A stretch of DNA of 64,000 nucleotides from Sugiyamaella lignohabitans (Eukaryota; Ascomycota; Dipodascomycetes; Dipodascales; Trichomonascaceae): assembly GCF_001640025.1 (NCBI RefSeq), contig NC_031673.1, positions 2,108,001 to 2,172,000 on the forward strand, in the 5' to 3' direction. The notes beneath the pieces were generated by a model. The model ran no database searches. It was not told where the DNA came from and saw only the letters and a list, made by a program, of their open reading frames with translations. Made by a program: the position numbers and the translations under genes. Shown here in pieces: positions 52,300 through 61,099 of this stretch. Numbering within the stretch: the first letter of the stretch is position 1; every line of letters starts with the position of its first letter.

Positions 52300-54498
52300 A
52301 TGGCGTCTGCTCAACCTGAAGCACGCGTCCAGCTTCCTGAGAAGACTGGTGTCTCCACGGCGGCCAGTGGTGCTGATGCCGGTGGGTCTGAAAAATCCCA
52401 TATCGATCTCAAGGGTGTCGAGGAGATTCGTCCTGATTACGCAATCCAGATTTCTCTTACCAATTCCAAACCTAAAGATTTGGCCAATATCGAGAAACTG
52501 ACTTCGGCCTTGGCTTCAGTTGGTCTTTATTCACAGGTCCGTCAGGGCAATCTTGGTAAATCTCTTATTCTTGTTAAAGCCAGTACTAAATCTGTTTCTG
52601 AAAGATCAGTTAAATCATTGGTCAAGGACTGGCTTCATGAGATTCCTACTCCTTCAATTGATAGTGCTCATACTGATGGGGCCTTGGAACTGTCTGAATC
52701 TCTTAGTCCTTCTGATAGATTAAGAATCATCTATGATGCTATTACCAATCCACCCGAAGACGGTGGTGCGGGAGTTCGTCCTCATTTGGGCGAATGGTCG
52801 TTTGTTGATAGTATTTTTGCCCTTCAGGATTCGGCATTGAACCGGGAATGGCTCAAACGTCTTTCTAAGCAATGGATCATTAGAGATAGCGAGCTGGATT
52901 TCATCCAGAAACAGTTCGGTGAGAAGATCGCGCTTTATTTTGGATTTTTACAATTCTATTTCCTGTGGTCTCTTGTCCCAGCAGTTGTTGGTATTATCAC
53001 TCAGAACTTTTTAGGTGCTTATTCAACTGTTTATGCTGTTATCAATCTTGTATGGGGACTTTCGTTTGTTGAAGCATGGAAACGACGTGAAGAACAATTA
53101 TCAATTCGTTGGGGTGTTAAAGGAACAAGTGCTATTGAAGTTCGTAGACTGGAATTCCAGCCTGATAGTACTATTCCAGATCCTATTACTGGTGAGTTGC
53201 GTCCTTATTACGCCAGCTGGAAACGGATCTTGAAGCAAGTTTCGTTTATTCCATTTGCACTTACGTTTATCCTCGTGTTAGTTGCTTTCCAGTCGTCCGT
53301 ATTTGTGATTGAGATTTTCCTCACTCAAATTTATAGTGGTCCTTTCAAGCAATTCCTTGCTTTTGTTCCCACTATTCTGCTTGCCGGATGTACTCCTCAA
53401 ATTTCCGCCATTTATACATTTATTGCCAAGAAATTGAACGCTTTTGAGAATCACGAGACTGAAGAGTCGTATGAACTGGCCTATACTCAGAAGCAATTTA
53501 TTTTCAACTTTTTTGTTTCCTACATGGGCCTCTTCTTGACTGCTTATGTCTATCTTCCTTTTGGTCACCTTATTATTCCTCACCTGGATTCGCTCCGTCA
53601 GCTTCTACATTTCCATGCTGGTCAGGAGATTCCTATTACTGACGCGTTCGAACTCAATAAACATAGACTCCACCAGCAAGTTATCTACTTTGCTATTACC
53701 GCCCAAGTTGTTTCTTTTGCAATGGAGACGGTTGTTCCCTATGTCAAGAGAATTGTATTTGGTTATATCACCAAGTACACCACCGGTGAGGTTATTTTTG
53801 ATGATGCTCCCGAGGAAGCCAAGTTCTTGTCTCAAGTGCGTACTCAAGCTGACCTTCCCGATTACGACGTGCAAGAGGATTACCGTCAAATGGTTGTCCA
53901 ATTTGGTTACACCATTTTGTTCTCGCCAGTGTGGGCTTATTCTCCTTTGGCCTCGTCTATCAACGTGTGGTTCCAAATCCGTGGTGATGCTGCCAAGATT
54001 TGTCTCGATGGAAGAAGACCCGTGCCTAGAAGAGCTGAAACTATTGGACCCTGGTTGGGCAACTTGTCGTTTTTGACCTGGTTGTCAAGTTTGACCACTG
54101 CCTCGATCATTGCCATGTACTCTGCTCTTAGTAACCATACCGATTCTCTGCTCACTGTGGTTGACGAAAAAGCACACCACCATCCTATTGTTCAAGCTAA
54201 GCCCTGGACTATTTTGGCAGTTATTCTTATCTCTGAACATGGCTTCTTTGCTGCTCGTTCTCTCATCAGCGCCATTGTAAAGAGCATTCCTACTAAGGAA
54301 GGTTTTGAGGCTGGAAAGAACAGATACGACTTGCGCAAACGTCACTTGAAGAGTGAAGAGATTATCAACGCCAACGTCGTCAGTGAGACAAACCCAGTCG
54401 AAAATGAGTGGAAATCTGTCTCTAAGAGAGAGCTATCCGACCAGATTGAAAAGGCCTTGATCCCTCCAAAGACTCTTAAGGACAAGAAGAATCAATAA
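52300..54498 (+). CDS. TMEM16/anoctamin-family membrane protein (Ist2-like)
   Basis: 732 residues from ATG at 52300, very close to fungal TMEM16 scramblases (about 735). A cytosolic N-domain is followed by the anoctamin fold: SFVDSIFALQDS, then about ten hydrophobic helices, including YFGFLQFYFLWSLVPAVVG, FTAYVYLP-type segments and VVQFGYTILFSPVWAY. The short basic tail lacks the long linker and PI-binding end of S. cerevisiae Ist2. By a gap-free alignment (offset 24) to the calcium sites I recall for nhTMEM16, three ligands are kept (E476, D527, D563) and two are Gln (Q530, Q559). It may therefore be an ER-plasma-membrane protein with weak or no calcium gating. Confidence 0.88.
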   Translation: MASAQPEARVQLPEKTGVSTAASGADAGGSEKSHIDLKGVEEIRPDYAIQISLTNSKPKDLANIEKLTSALASVGLYSQVRQGNLGKSLILVKASTKSVSERSVKSLVKDWLHEIPTPSIDSAHTDGALELSESLSPSDRLRIIYDAITNPPEDGGAGVRPHLGEWSFVDSIFALQDSALNREWLKRLSKQWIIRDSELDFIQKQFGEKIALYFGFLQFYFLWSLVPAVVGIITQNFLGAYSTVYAVINLVWGLSFVEAWKRREEQLSIRWGVKGTSAIEVRRLEFQPDSTIPDPITGELRPYYASWKRILKQVSFIPFALTFILVLVAFQSSVFVIEIFLTQIYSGPFKQFLAFVPTILLAGCTPQISAIYTFIAKKLNAFENHETEESYELAYTQKQFIFNFFVSYMGLFLTAYVYLPFGHLIIPHLDSLRQLLHFHAGQEIPITDAFELNKHRLHQQVIYFAITAQVVSFAMETVVPYVKRIVFGYITKYTTGEVIFDDAPEEAKFLSQVRTQADLPDYDVQEDYRQMVVQFGYTILFSPVWAYSPLASSINVWFQIRGDAAKICLDGRRPVPRRAETIGPWLGNLSFLTWLSSLTTASIIAMYSALSNHTDSLLTVVDEKAHHHPIVQAKPWTILAVILISEHGFFAARSLISAIVKSIPTKEGFEAGKNRYDLRKRHLKSEEIINANVVSETNPVENEWKSVSKRELSDQIEKALIPPKTLKDKKNQ

Positions 54499-54665
54499 AT
54501 ATTAAATGTTGATGGGACTATAAACATAAGCATAGAGGAAAAAGAAGACGATATGCAGTAAACTAGAAAATAGGAACAAAAATAATAAAAATACATTTTA
54601 TATATTATATCTTGCAAGACTGTCGAATCGTAAGACTTGTGTGATTTGCAGGAGTATTAATTAAA

Positions 54666-56618
54666 TTAAATATTGATGATATCTACTCTGGCCCTCTCCC
54701 AGACTCTATTAGTCACTGCCTCGTCTTCATCACCGTCATCACTAGTTGACAAGGGATTAACAGTGATACTTGCAAATGTTCCTGTGCTTCCCTTTGCCAA
54801 TTGGCCAGGATTGATGGCTACGACATTATTCACAATTTGTGCCGTGTGCTTGAGCATAGAAGGCGTGATTATAATGTCAGGATTACCTTCATAAATAGAC
54901 GCAAGGCCAAGGTATGGCACATCCAGTCCTGTAGTAATTTGACCATCTCTCCCCTTGGCAGCTGGGAATATTGGGTACACCCTACGTTGTCTGATGACAT
55001 GTTCCATGGCCATTGTGATTTTATTGGTATTGTCATCACCGTTGATAACAACTAAGTTTGAGACGATATCAGCAATAGAGTCAGTAGTCGAAGCAGTGAA
55101 AACAACTTCGTTCAATTGGAAGGTTGCTGGGTTTGAAAGACACTTGAAATTCTTTGGTAACTCAAGAGCTTTACGATCAAGAGGTCGTTGTGGGAATGCT
55201 GTATGGTTGGAGATAACATCTTTGACACTTGGAATAATAATTACTTGGATAGATGGGTCAATCGATGTCAAAATCGGTTTGATATATGCTTTGAAAATAT
55301 CGTCAAGTGTAAAGGTGTCTGGAGATTTATCATATGATTCAGGAATAGTAAATGAGCCAGATTGAACAAGAGGGTGGTTAATGTCAAGAAATGGCCCACT
55401 AAGAATTACCGTATCTGGTTTATGTGTCTGCTCATTCACATAATCGATGAACCTTACCAGAGGTTCAAAATCTAGATTGTTTCGCCCCGTGAATGGACCG
55501 GACGCTGCAAATACCTGGATTGGGCCATTATCCTGTCTTTGAACATGGTCAAAAAGTTCACTCTTTGCAGTAGCTGTGCCTGGTAACAGTGGTAGGTCTA
55601 ATATTTTCTTAACAGCGAAATATCTACCATTGGCATTTGACCCACTAAAAGCAACAATTTGGCCTGGGAAAAACGATTGCACCGCACCTTGACCCTCAAT
55701 GGCATCAAAATTCAACTGGATTCTCATACCTGATGAGAGCCGCCTACTGGATTCCAGCATCATAGATTTGATGTTTATTTTGTCCTCACCTGGCGAATCA
55801 GGAACAATTCTGCCAACAGCAATAATATCATCCTGCGAGATGTATGCTGGATTACCAAATAATTTATCATCATAATCATAAGCTTGTTTGACCCAGCTGA
55901 CAGCATCTTCGATTTGAAGATCTAAAATTTCAGACGCATCACCAAGTTTCTGGTACATAGTACGATAGTTGAATTTTTTAAGATTCACGTTGACAGCAAG
56001 TTTCACGCGGTTTTCACTTGATCCCTCAGGAAAGGGCAGTTTTGTGATGTTGCCATTTAAAGTTTCGACAATTCCACGAGAAATTATAGGTTGAGATAGC
56101 GAGCGATCAGGGGTCTGAAGCATGCTCATACCACCAGTGCCTCTCATAGGGGAGCTAAGCTGGTCACTTGGAATCGGCGACGAAGATAAAGGAGCATTGG
56201 ATCGTTGTTTGATACGAGAAGGGGTCTGCATTGGTAACACAGCCTTTCTCTTTCTGGATATAGAGCCCCCACTACCAGGAGTCAGCATGGATGTGAGGAT
56301 ATCAGAAGTTCCATTCAGACGTGAAGGAGTTGGTCGTGAAGCAGAAGACGGAGTATGTCCGTTTTGCTGCTGCTGCTGTTGTTTTCTGGATTTCTCTTCC
56401 AATTCATTTTGCAGATGTTGTTGGAATGATTTCAGTGTGTCAATATTGAATTCCAAATCGTTATTATCAAGGTAAACAACATAAGACTCCCATTTGTATA
56501 ACAGGTCCTCAGAAGACAGGGCGAATATTTTCAACATGGAGTTCCATTCTGAAAGCACCAGCGAGTCTTCAATAGCAGGACCAAGCTTTGAAGACAGAAG
56601 TTTCACGTCCATAGTCAT
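54666..56618 (-). CDS. POL12: DNA polymerase alpha-primase subunit B
   Basis: 650 residues from ATG at 56618 (MTMDVKLL; a second Met follows at 56612). Pol12 is the regulatory B subunit of polymerase alpha-primase. Visible: an N-terminal helical domain (1-80), a Gln/Ser/Pro-rich linker with TPSR- and SSPxP-type possible CDK sites, an OB-fold region (INIKSMMLE, PGQIVAFSGSNANG), and the inactive phosphodiesterase domain (IQVFAASGPFTG, PDTVILSGPFLDINHPLV, QVIIIPSVKDVISNH, ITPSMLKH). It is convergent with the TMEM16-like gene; the 167-bp AT-rich gap has no hairpin element. Confidence 0.95.
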   Translation of the reverse strand: MTMDVKLLSSKLGPAIEDSLVLSEWNSMLKIFALSSEDLLYKWESYVVYLDNNDLEFNIDTLKSFQQHLQNELEEKSRKQQQQQQNGHTPSSASRPTPSRLNGTSDILTSMLTPGSGGSISRKRKAVLPMQTPSRIKQRSNAPLSSSPIPSDQLSSPMRGTGGMSMLQTPDRSLSQPIISRGIVETLNGNITKLPFPEGSSENRVKLAVNVNLKKFNYRTMYQKLGDASEILDLQIEDAVSWVKQAYDYDDKLFGNPAYISQDDIIAVGRIVPDSPGEDKINIKSMMLESSRRLSSGMRIQLNFDAIEGQGAVQSFFPGQIVAFSGSNANGRYFAVKKILDLPLLPGTATAKSELFDHVQRQDNGPIQVFAASGPFTGRNNLDFEPLVRFIDYVNEQTHKPDTVILSGPFLDINHPLVQSGSFTIPESYDKSPDTFTLDDIFKAYIKPILTSIDPSIQVIIIPSVKDVISNHTAFPQRPLDRKALELPKNFKCLSNPATFQLNEVVFTASTTDSIADIVSNLVVINGDDNTNKITMAMEHVIRQRRVYPIFPAAKGRDGQITTGLDVPYLGLASIYEGNPDIIITPSMLKHTAQIVNNVVAINPGQLAKGSTGTFASITVNPLSTSDDGDEDEAVTNRVWERARVDIINI

Positions 56619-56969
56619 TTTGTACAATTATACCTCGACCAACTGAATACTTTGATATTCCTATGAACCTTAGTCGATGGTGGTAACTGAAATCAGAAAT
56701 TCAATATCTGGTTCGTGATATCTTGCATGAACGTGCGCTTTCGCGTCTCGCGTTTTAATTTACCATTTTAGGATACCCTAATACACCTCTGATCTGAACG
56801 ACGATGAATGAAATATTTAATATTACAAACCGAGTCAACTCAATAGTTTGATAAAGTGAAATTTTAGAATGTAAATAATCTACGGTCGCAGTAGACTCCT
56901 GCGAAGCAGGAGCAACCAGGGTCTGGGGCGGAGCCCCAGCCGCCGGAGGCACACCCCGAAACCCATGTA
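56619..56969. other. Intergenic region POL12 / NTA1
   Basis: Promoter of POL12 plus the 3' side of NTA1. ACGCGTCTCGCG-like and GTGCGC motifs at 56735-56755 (minus strand) may be cell-cycle MluI-type (MCB-like) sites, a weak inference given that POL12 is an S-phase gene. One hairpin arm lies near the NTA1 stop. Confidence 0.5.
56896..56951 (-). repeat. Hairpin element, solo arm
   Basis: C-B-A order, intact, with CTCCTGC-GAA-GCAGGAG; 18 nt beyond the NTA1 stop codon. Confidence 0.9.
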
Positions 56970-57992
56970 TCACGAAACAGGAGAGTCGGACCCTGGTTGG
57001 GGCTCGACGTCGATTTCCTGGTATATAAGGTCCTCTTCGAGCTGACCAAGTGTGCTGTAGAAACTGATGTAGTTTTTAGAAGCGAGAGCCGGGTCGAAGA
57101 CCGAGATCTGGCTGGAACCGGCGTAGAGGATGTCGTCTTCCCAACCACTTCTATTACAAGTGACAAAGGCTATTTTCCGTTTTGGAGGGCTTTTAATGAA
57201 CGGGTTCATTCTCACAAACCAGTAATTAAGAGTAGATACGTCTGGTTCCAGAGGATCCATTTCATGCTCGAGTTGTTTCTTCTTCAGTTGTTTCGCTTCG
57301 TCTGAGGTCTGTAAACTGGGACTTTCGCTATTGAGCCATGCCATTGGACACAGGATCAGTGACACATCATTCTCTAGAGCAGAATTAGCAAACTCGAATT
57401 TCTCAAAAGGGGCTTCGAATTTATACGGGTTGAGATCCATGCAAATGCCCACCTGCACCTTCAAACCTTTGAGGGCGACTGATTCGAACTCTGGAGTGTA
57501 GCTTTGAAACCCATCAGGACTCTCAGAACAGCCCCAGTCTACATCTGCCGAGTATAAAAAGGACTTCCTATAGTTGAATAGCACTTTGCCAGAGGGAGAA
57601 AACATGGCTGCCGAGTTGTAGATGTTGTTCGATTTCGAGCACAATTCCGGGTACCCGACCAAAGTGTGGCAATTCAGCGATTTGGAGATATCCATAGCCC
57701 ATTTCGAGCTCACCCCCGAGCTTGTCGGTTCCAAATAGGGCGTAATATGGTCTCTCGACTTGAAATTGTACCCCGTGAACGCCAGTTCCGGCAGAATCAG
57801 CAGATCCAGCGGCCGCCGATTCGGCTGTCCAGTCTCATTCAAAAACCCATGGTTCCTCAAAATCCTATTAGCCCTCTCAATATTAGCCGACACCTGCCCA
57901 ATCCGCGGGTTCAGCTGTAGCACCGCGACATTCAGCTTCCTCGACAGCATCCCACGAACATGAAACAAGTTAATTTTCCTTCTGCTCTGCAT
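56970..57992 (-). CDS. NTA1: N-terminal asparagine/glutamine amidase
   Basis: 340 residues from ATG at 57992. Nta1 deamidates N-terminal Asn and Gln in the Arg/N-degron pathway. It is a nitrilase-fold enzyme, and the catalytic triad is visible as E69 (LPELAFTGY), K143 (FNYRKSFLY) and C184 (VGICMDLNPY). AVLQLNPRIGQV, the CPMAWLNS block and YAGSSQI also fit. A second Met at residue 15 (MLSRKLNVAVL) directly precedes the conserved core; S. cerevisiae Nta1 likewise uses two starts for mitochondrial and cytosolic forms. The frame stays open upstream to 58286, but that part is hairpin-element translation. It is shorter than S. cerevisiae Nta1 (457), mainly through loss of an insert in the middle. 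Confidence 0.9.
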   Translation of the reverse strand: MQSRRKINLFHVRGMLSRKLNVAVLQLNPRIGQVSANIERANRILRNHGFLNETGQPNRRPLDLLILPELAFTGYNFKSRDHITPYLEPTSSGVSSKWAMDISKSLNCHTLVGYPELCSKSNNIYNSAAMFSPSGKVLFNYRKSFLYSADVDWGCSESPDGFQSYTPEFESVALKGLKVQVGICMDLNPYKFEAPFEKFEFANSALENDVSLILCPMAWLNSESPSLQTSDEAKQLKKKQLEHEMDPLEPDVSTLNYWFVRMNPFIKSPPKRKIAFVTCNRSGWEDDILYAGSSQISVFDPALASKNYISFYSTLGQLEEDLIYQEIDVEPQPGSDSPVS

Positions 57993-58338
57993 GCATTTAT
58001 CCGACTTCGATCCGTACTGGGCCTGGAGGGGGGGAACATTGTGCCTCCGGCGGCTGGGGCTCTGCCCCAGACCCCGTGGCTCCTGCTTCGCAGGAGTTTG
58101 CGAGGTCAGTATGGATGGCTCAGAGAGGGTGGACCCTGCATGTTCGGACGCAGGGTCCACGCAGGGACCCCTAAACCCCGAGTCGAGCGCAGCGAGACGA
58201 GCAGCGGGGTCTGGGGCGGAGCCCCAGCCGCCGGAGGCACAGGCCCCCAAACAGAAATCATAAGCTTTTATTGAAATAGTCGTCAACAGTGATTATAGCC
58301 AATCAAAGGTCCTCTATATATTTACATTAAACCGGCTT
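57993..58338. other. Intergenic region NTA1 / LHP1
   Basis: Mostly occupied by a pair of hairpin arms; the remainder is the LHP1 3' end. No gene. Confidence 0.7.
58042..58239. repeat. Paired hairpin element with covarying C stem
   Basis: Arms 58042-58096 (+, CTCCTGC, B loop TCT) and 58179-58239 (-), spacer 82 nt. The minus arm's C module is GTCGAGC-GCA-GCGAGAC: relative to the standard CTCGAGC...GCGAGAG the outer pair has changed from C-G to G-C on both sides. The spacer contains its own inverted repeat around GTGGACCCTGC...GCAGGGTCCAC. Confidence 0.9.
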
Positions 58339-59325
58339 TTAGTTTTCAGCAGCAGTCTCGACGGGAGCGGGGGCAGGAGCGCTCTCGGTAGCGGGTTCGG
58401 TCGAGGGAGCAGCGTCGGTAGATGGCTGGGTGTCTTCAGTAGTCTTGTTCTCCTTGTCCTTGTTTTCTCTCTCTCTGTTTCTGTCATTAGGTCCTCTTCT
58501 TCTCTTGTTATCGTTTCGGTTACGGTTATTGTTATCACCGCCTCTTCTCTTCTTGTTGTTGTGAACATCGTCCTTGAAAGCGTTGAACTTGCGGTAGTTC
58601 TTACCACTGGCATGGGCAGTGAATCCGTGCTCGGCTGCCTTCATATCGACATAAGCTTGCTTAGACATGGTCAAAAGCTCGACATCGTTATATTTGGGCT
58701 TGGGGTCTAAAGCAAGGAACTTCTCTGCATCCTCAAGACTGGCAAACTCCACAAACACAGACGACTTGAACTTCTTGTCGTTATCTCTTCTAAGACGCAC
58801 TTGCTTGAACTTTCCGAATGTCTCGAAAAACTTCTCAATATCAAACTGCGAAGTAGCAGTCTCTTCACCGAAACCTTTGGCATAGATAGATCTGGCAAAG
58901 GCATCCTGCTTCTCTTCTTTCTTGGGCTCTACAAGAGGAATCTTTCTTCTGACAAGCTCTCCATCTTCTGAAACTTCCAGAAGCTCTTTAGATCCACGCA
59001 GAGCCTCAACAACAGCACTGACGGGTCTGAATCTCTTCATACGGGCAAACATACAAATGGTAGCAATAGGAACCCAGCCCTCGTTCTTGAGCGACAGCTT
59101 GTACAAAAATTTATCATTAGGAAGGTTTTCGTTGGAAAAGTAGAACTCCACCTGCTTCAAGATCTCGGCTGGATCAGACGACTCTGGAAGAACTGAAGCA
59201 TCCGACTTGACATTCGAGCTCTTAGCAGCTGTGGATGCAGCAGCGGTTTCTGTAGTGGTGGTGCTGGCAGGCACTCCGTTATCTTGAACCTTAACTGGCT
59301 CGGCAACTGCAACGTTCTCGCTCAT
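58339..59325 (-). CDS. LHP1: La protein homologue
   Basis: 328 residues. Lhp1/La binds the 3' UUU-OH of new Pol III transcripts and protects pre-tRNAs. The La motif is at about 50-135 (ILKQVEFYFSNENLPNDKF, WVPIATICMFARMKRF), followed by an RRM at about 148-225 (SIYAKGFGEE, VFVEFASLEDAEKFL). The tail is basic, first Lys/Arg/Asn-rich (KKRRGGDNNNRNRND, RRRGPNDRNRERE) and then Thr/Ala/Pro-rich and acidic. No intron. It lies between NTA1 and TES1 on the same strand. Confidence 0.95.
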   Translation of the reverse strand: MSENVAVAEPVKVQDNGVPASTTTTETAAASTAAKSSNVKSDASVLPESSDPAEILKQVEFYFSNENLPNDKFLYKLSLKNEGWVPIATICMFARMKRFRPVSAVVEALRGSKELLEVSEDGELVRRKIPLVEPKKEEKQDAFARSIYAKGFGEETATSQFDIEKFFETFGKFKQVRLRRDNDKKFKSSVFVEFASLEDAEKFLALDPKPKYNDVELLTMSKQAYVDMKAAEHGFTAHASGKNYRKFNAFKDDVHNNKKRRGGDNNNRNRNDNKRRRGPNDRNRERENKDKENKTTEDTQPSTDAAPSTEPATESAPAPAPVETAAEN

Positions 59326-59730
59326 ATTTTATACCGGAATTTGTGTGTTTTTACTGTGGATACCGACAGGAAAGAGCAGCAAATGACCGTGGACTCTGTC
59401 TATCTCTCCGTGATCTGTACACTTCTCTCGCAGCTGGATCAATATATGTACGTGAAAAAAAAAATTGTCCCTCGAAATGCGCCCTAACCCACATTTTATT
59501 ATGGGCGGTCAGGGTCCTCCTGGGTTCATTTCTGGGGTTTTATTAGGGATTGGTTTGTGCCTCCGGCGGCTGGGGCTCCGCCCCAGACCCCGTGGCTCCT
59601 GCTTCGCAGGAGTTTCGTCGGGTTTTCAGATGAGTTGGGTGTGTTCAGGACTAAGGGAGCCTGGTTCTTGGGTTCTGGAAACAGGGTCAGATGGAGAGAT
59701 AAGACTGATTAATTAATCTCGTTTATAAAC
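59326..59730. other. Intergenic region LHP1 / TES1
   Basis: LHP1 promoter and TES1 3' end. One solo hairpin arm; otherwise nothing recognised. Confidence 0.7.
59558..59612 (+). repeat. Hairpin element, solo arm
   Basis: A-B-C order, intact, with CTCCTGC-TTC-GCAGGAG. Confidence 0.9.
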
Positions 59731-61099
59731 TTATAATTTAGACGGTCTACCAACACGGACTACACCGTCTTGCATGAATGAACAGACTAACTTGTGGTCA
59801 GCATCGTACATACGACCTTTGTAAAGTCCTCTGCCATCAACTGCTCGATCAGTGTAGGTCTCCATGGTCAGCCATTCTTCGTCGACTTTAGGATCCATGT
59901 CATGAAGCACGAATGAATGGTCAATGGATGCGATTCCTCGGATGTAGTAGGGTTCATCTTGAATGTTAAGGATGGTGAAGAGTGAGTTACGATCAGAGGT
60001 ATATAGCAATGCTGCTACATGCATGTTGGGATTGGTCGTCAACTTGTCGTGCGATCTGAAATAATGCATGATTCTTCGGTCTGCTAGAGGCTTATTTTTG
60101 TTGTAAGGCTTGGTGTCTAGTTTTCGAAGGTCGATAGGATGCTTTTCTGGCTCCATACCCTCGTTCTTAGCCCATACAATGTATGCTTCAGTGTCCACAT
60201 CAGGTGCAATTGGCGTCGCGAGAATCTCTTCTTTTGTTCTACGCAGTTCAGGTTCCAGATCTCGCTGAAAGTCTAACACACTCTTTTCACGAGCTTTGTA
60301 TGAGCCAATAGCAATGAAACATAGCTTCTTGGACTCGAAATTGAAATTCGCCATATCTGACTCGTCCAGTTGGTAGACCTTGATAGTTCTAGTCGAGTAT
60401 GACCGACCATTTCTGAGCTTTTCTACTAAGTAGATAAAAGGAACGTCGCTTCTTCCTGGCAGAATGAACTCGCCATGAAAGTTCTAAGTTAAGTTAGTTA
60501 AAACTCCAATCTGTAATCTAGCTCCCATTCGCGAACTGCTTTTCAAAAAAAATAAAAAGCAAGCTACTAGCAGAGAGTATCGTATCAAGAAAAAATATTA
60601 ATATCCCAGGATAAAACCTTTCCTACTTACATGACAGATATATTTTTCGCCAACCGTCAGAGACCCGGCATATGCTGCTTGGGCAAGCACATGACCACCT
60701 ATAAGAGTTAGTCAAAACAATATCCAAATACTAATATAACCATCTCAATACCATGATACTGTGATCTTATGATATTATCCAGCCCATGAAGACCCATGAG
60801 TCTAATCAGCATCAACAACAAAATATCATTGTACATTGATCGATCCTGTCATGGGCTATGGCTACTCAGATCCTAACTATCAACAGCATCAGCATCTGTT
60901 GCACGACAAGTGCAATATAAACTTAAACTGGTAACATACCAAAAACTCCTGGGGCAGATGCTGGTTGGAAAGGAACCACAGTGGACTGGAAACACCAAAA
61001 ATCTTCACGAAGACCTGGAATGTCGGGAACTTCCCGGAGACCCATCAGATCCACAAAGGTCTTATTTGGAGGATCTATAAGTTTGAAATCTACGGGCAT
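59731..61099 (-). CDS. TES1: Peroxisomal acyl-CoA thioesterase, two introns
   Basis: Coding join (minus) 61099..60940, 60698..60631 and 60483..59731, 326 residues. Tes1 hydrolyses acyl-CoAs in peroxisomes during fatty-acid use. The spliced sequence reads through family motifs across both junctions: PGVFG|GHVLAQAAYAG and KYICH|NFHGEFILPG, then IYLVEKLRNGRSYSTRTIKV, and the second hot-dog domain with SIDHSFVLHD. The protein ends in the PTS1 signal SKL. Intron 1 (60699-60939): donor GTATGT, branch GACTAAC. Intron 2 (60484-60630): donor GTAAGT, branch AACTAAC. Neither holds a hairpin element. Length is close to S. cerevisiae Tes1 (349). Confidence 0.93.
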
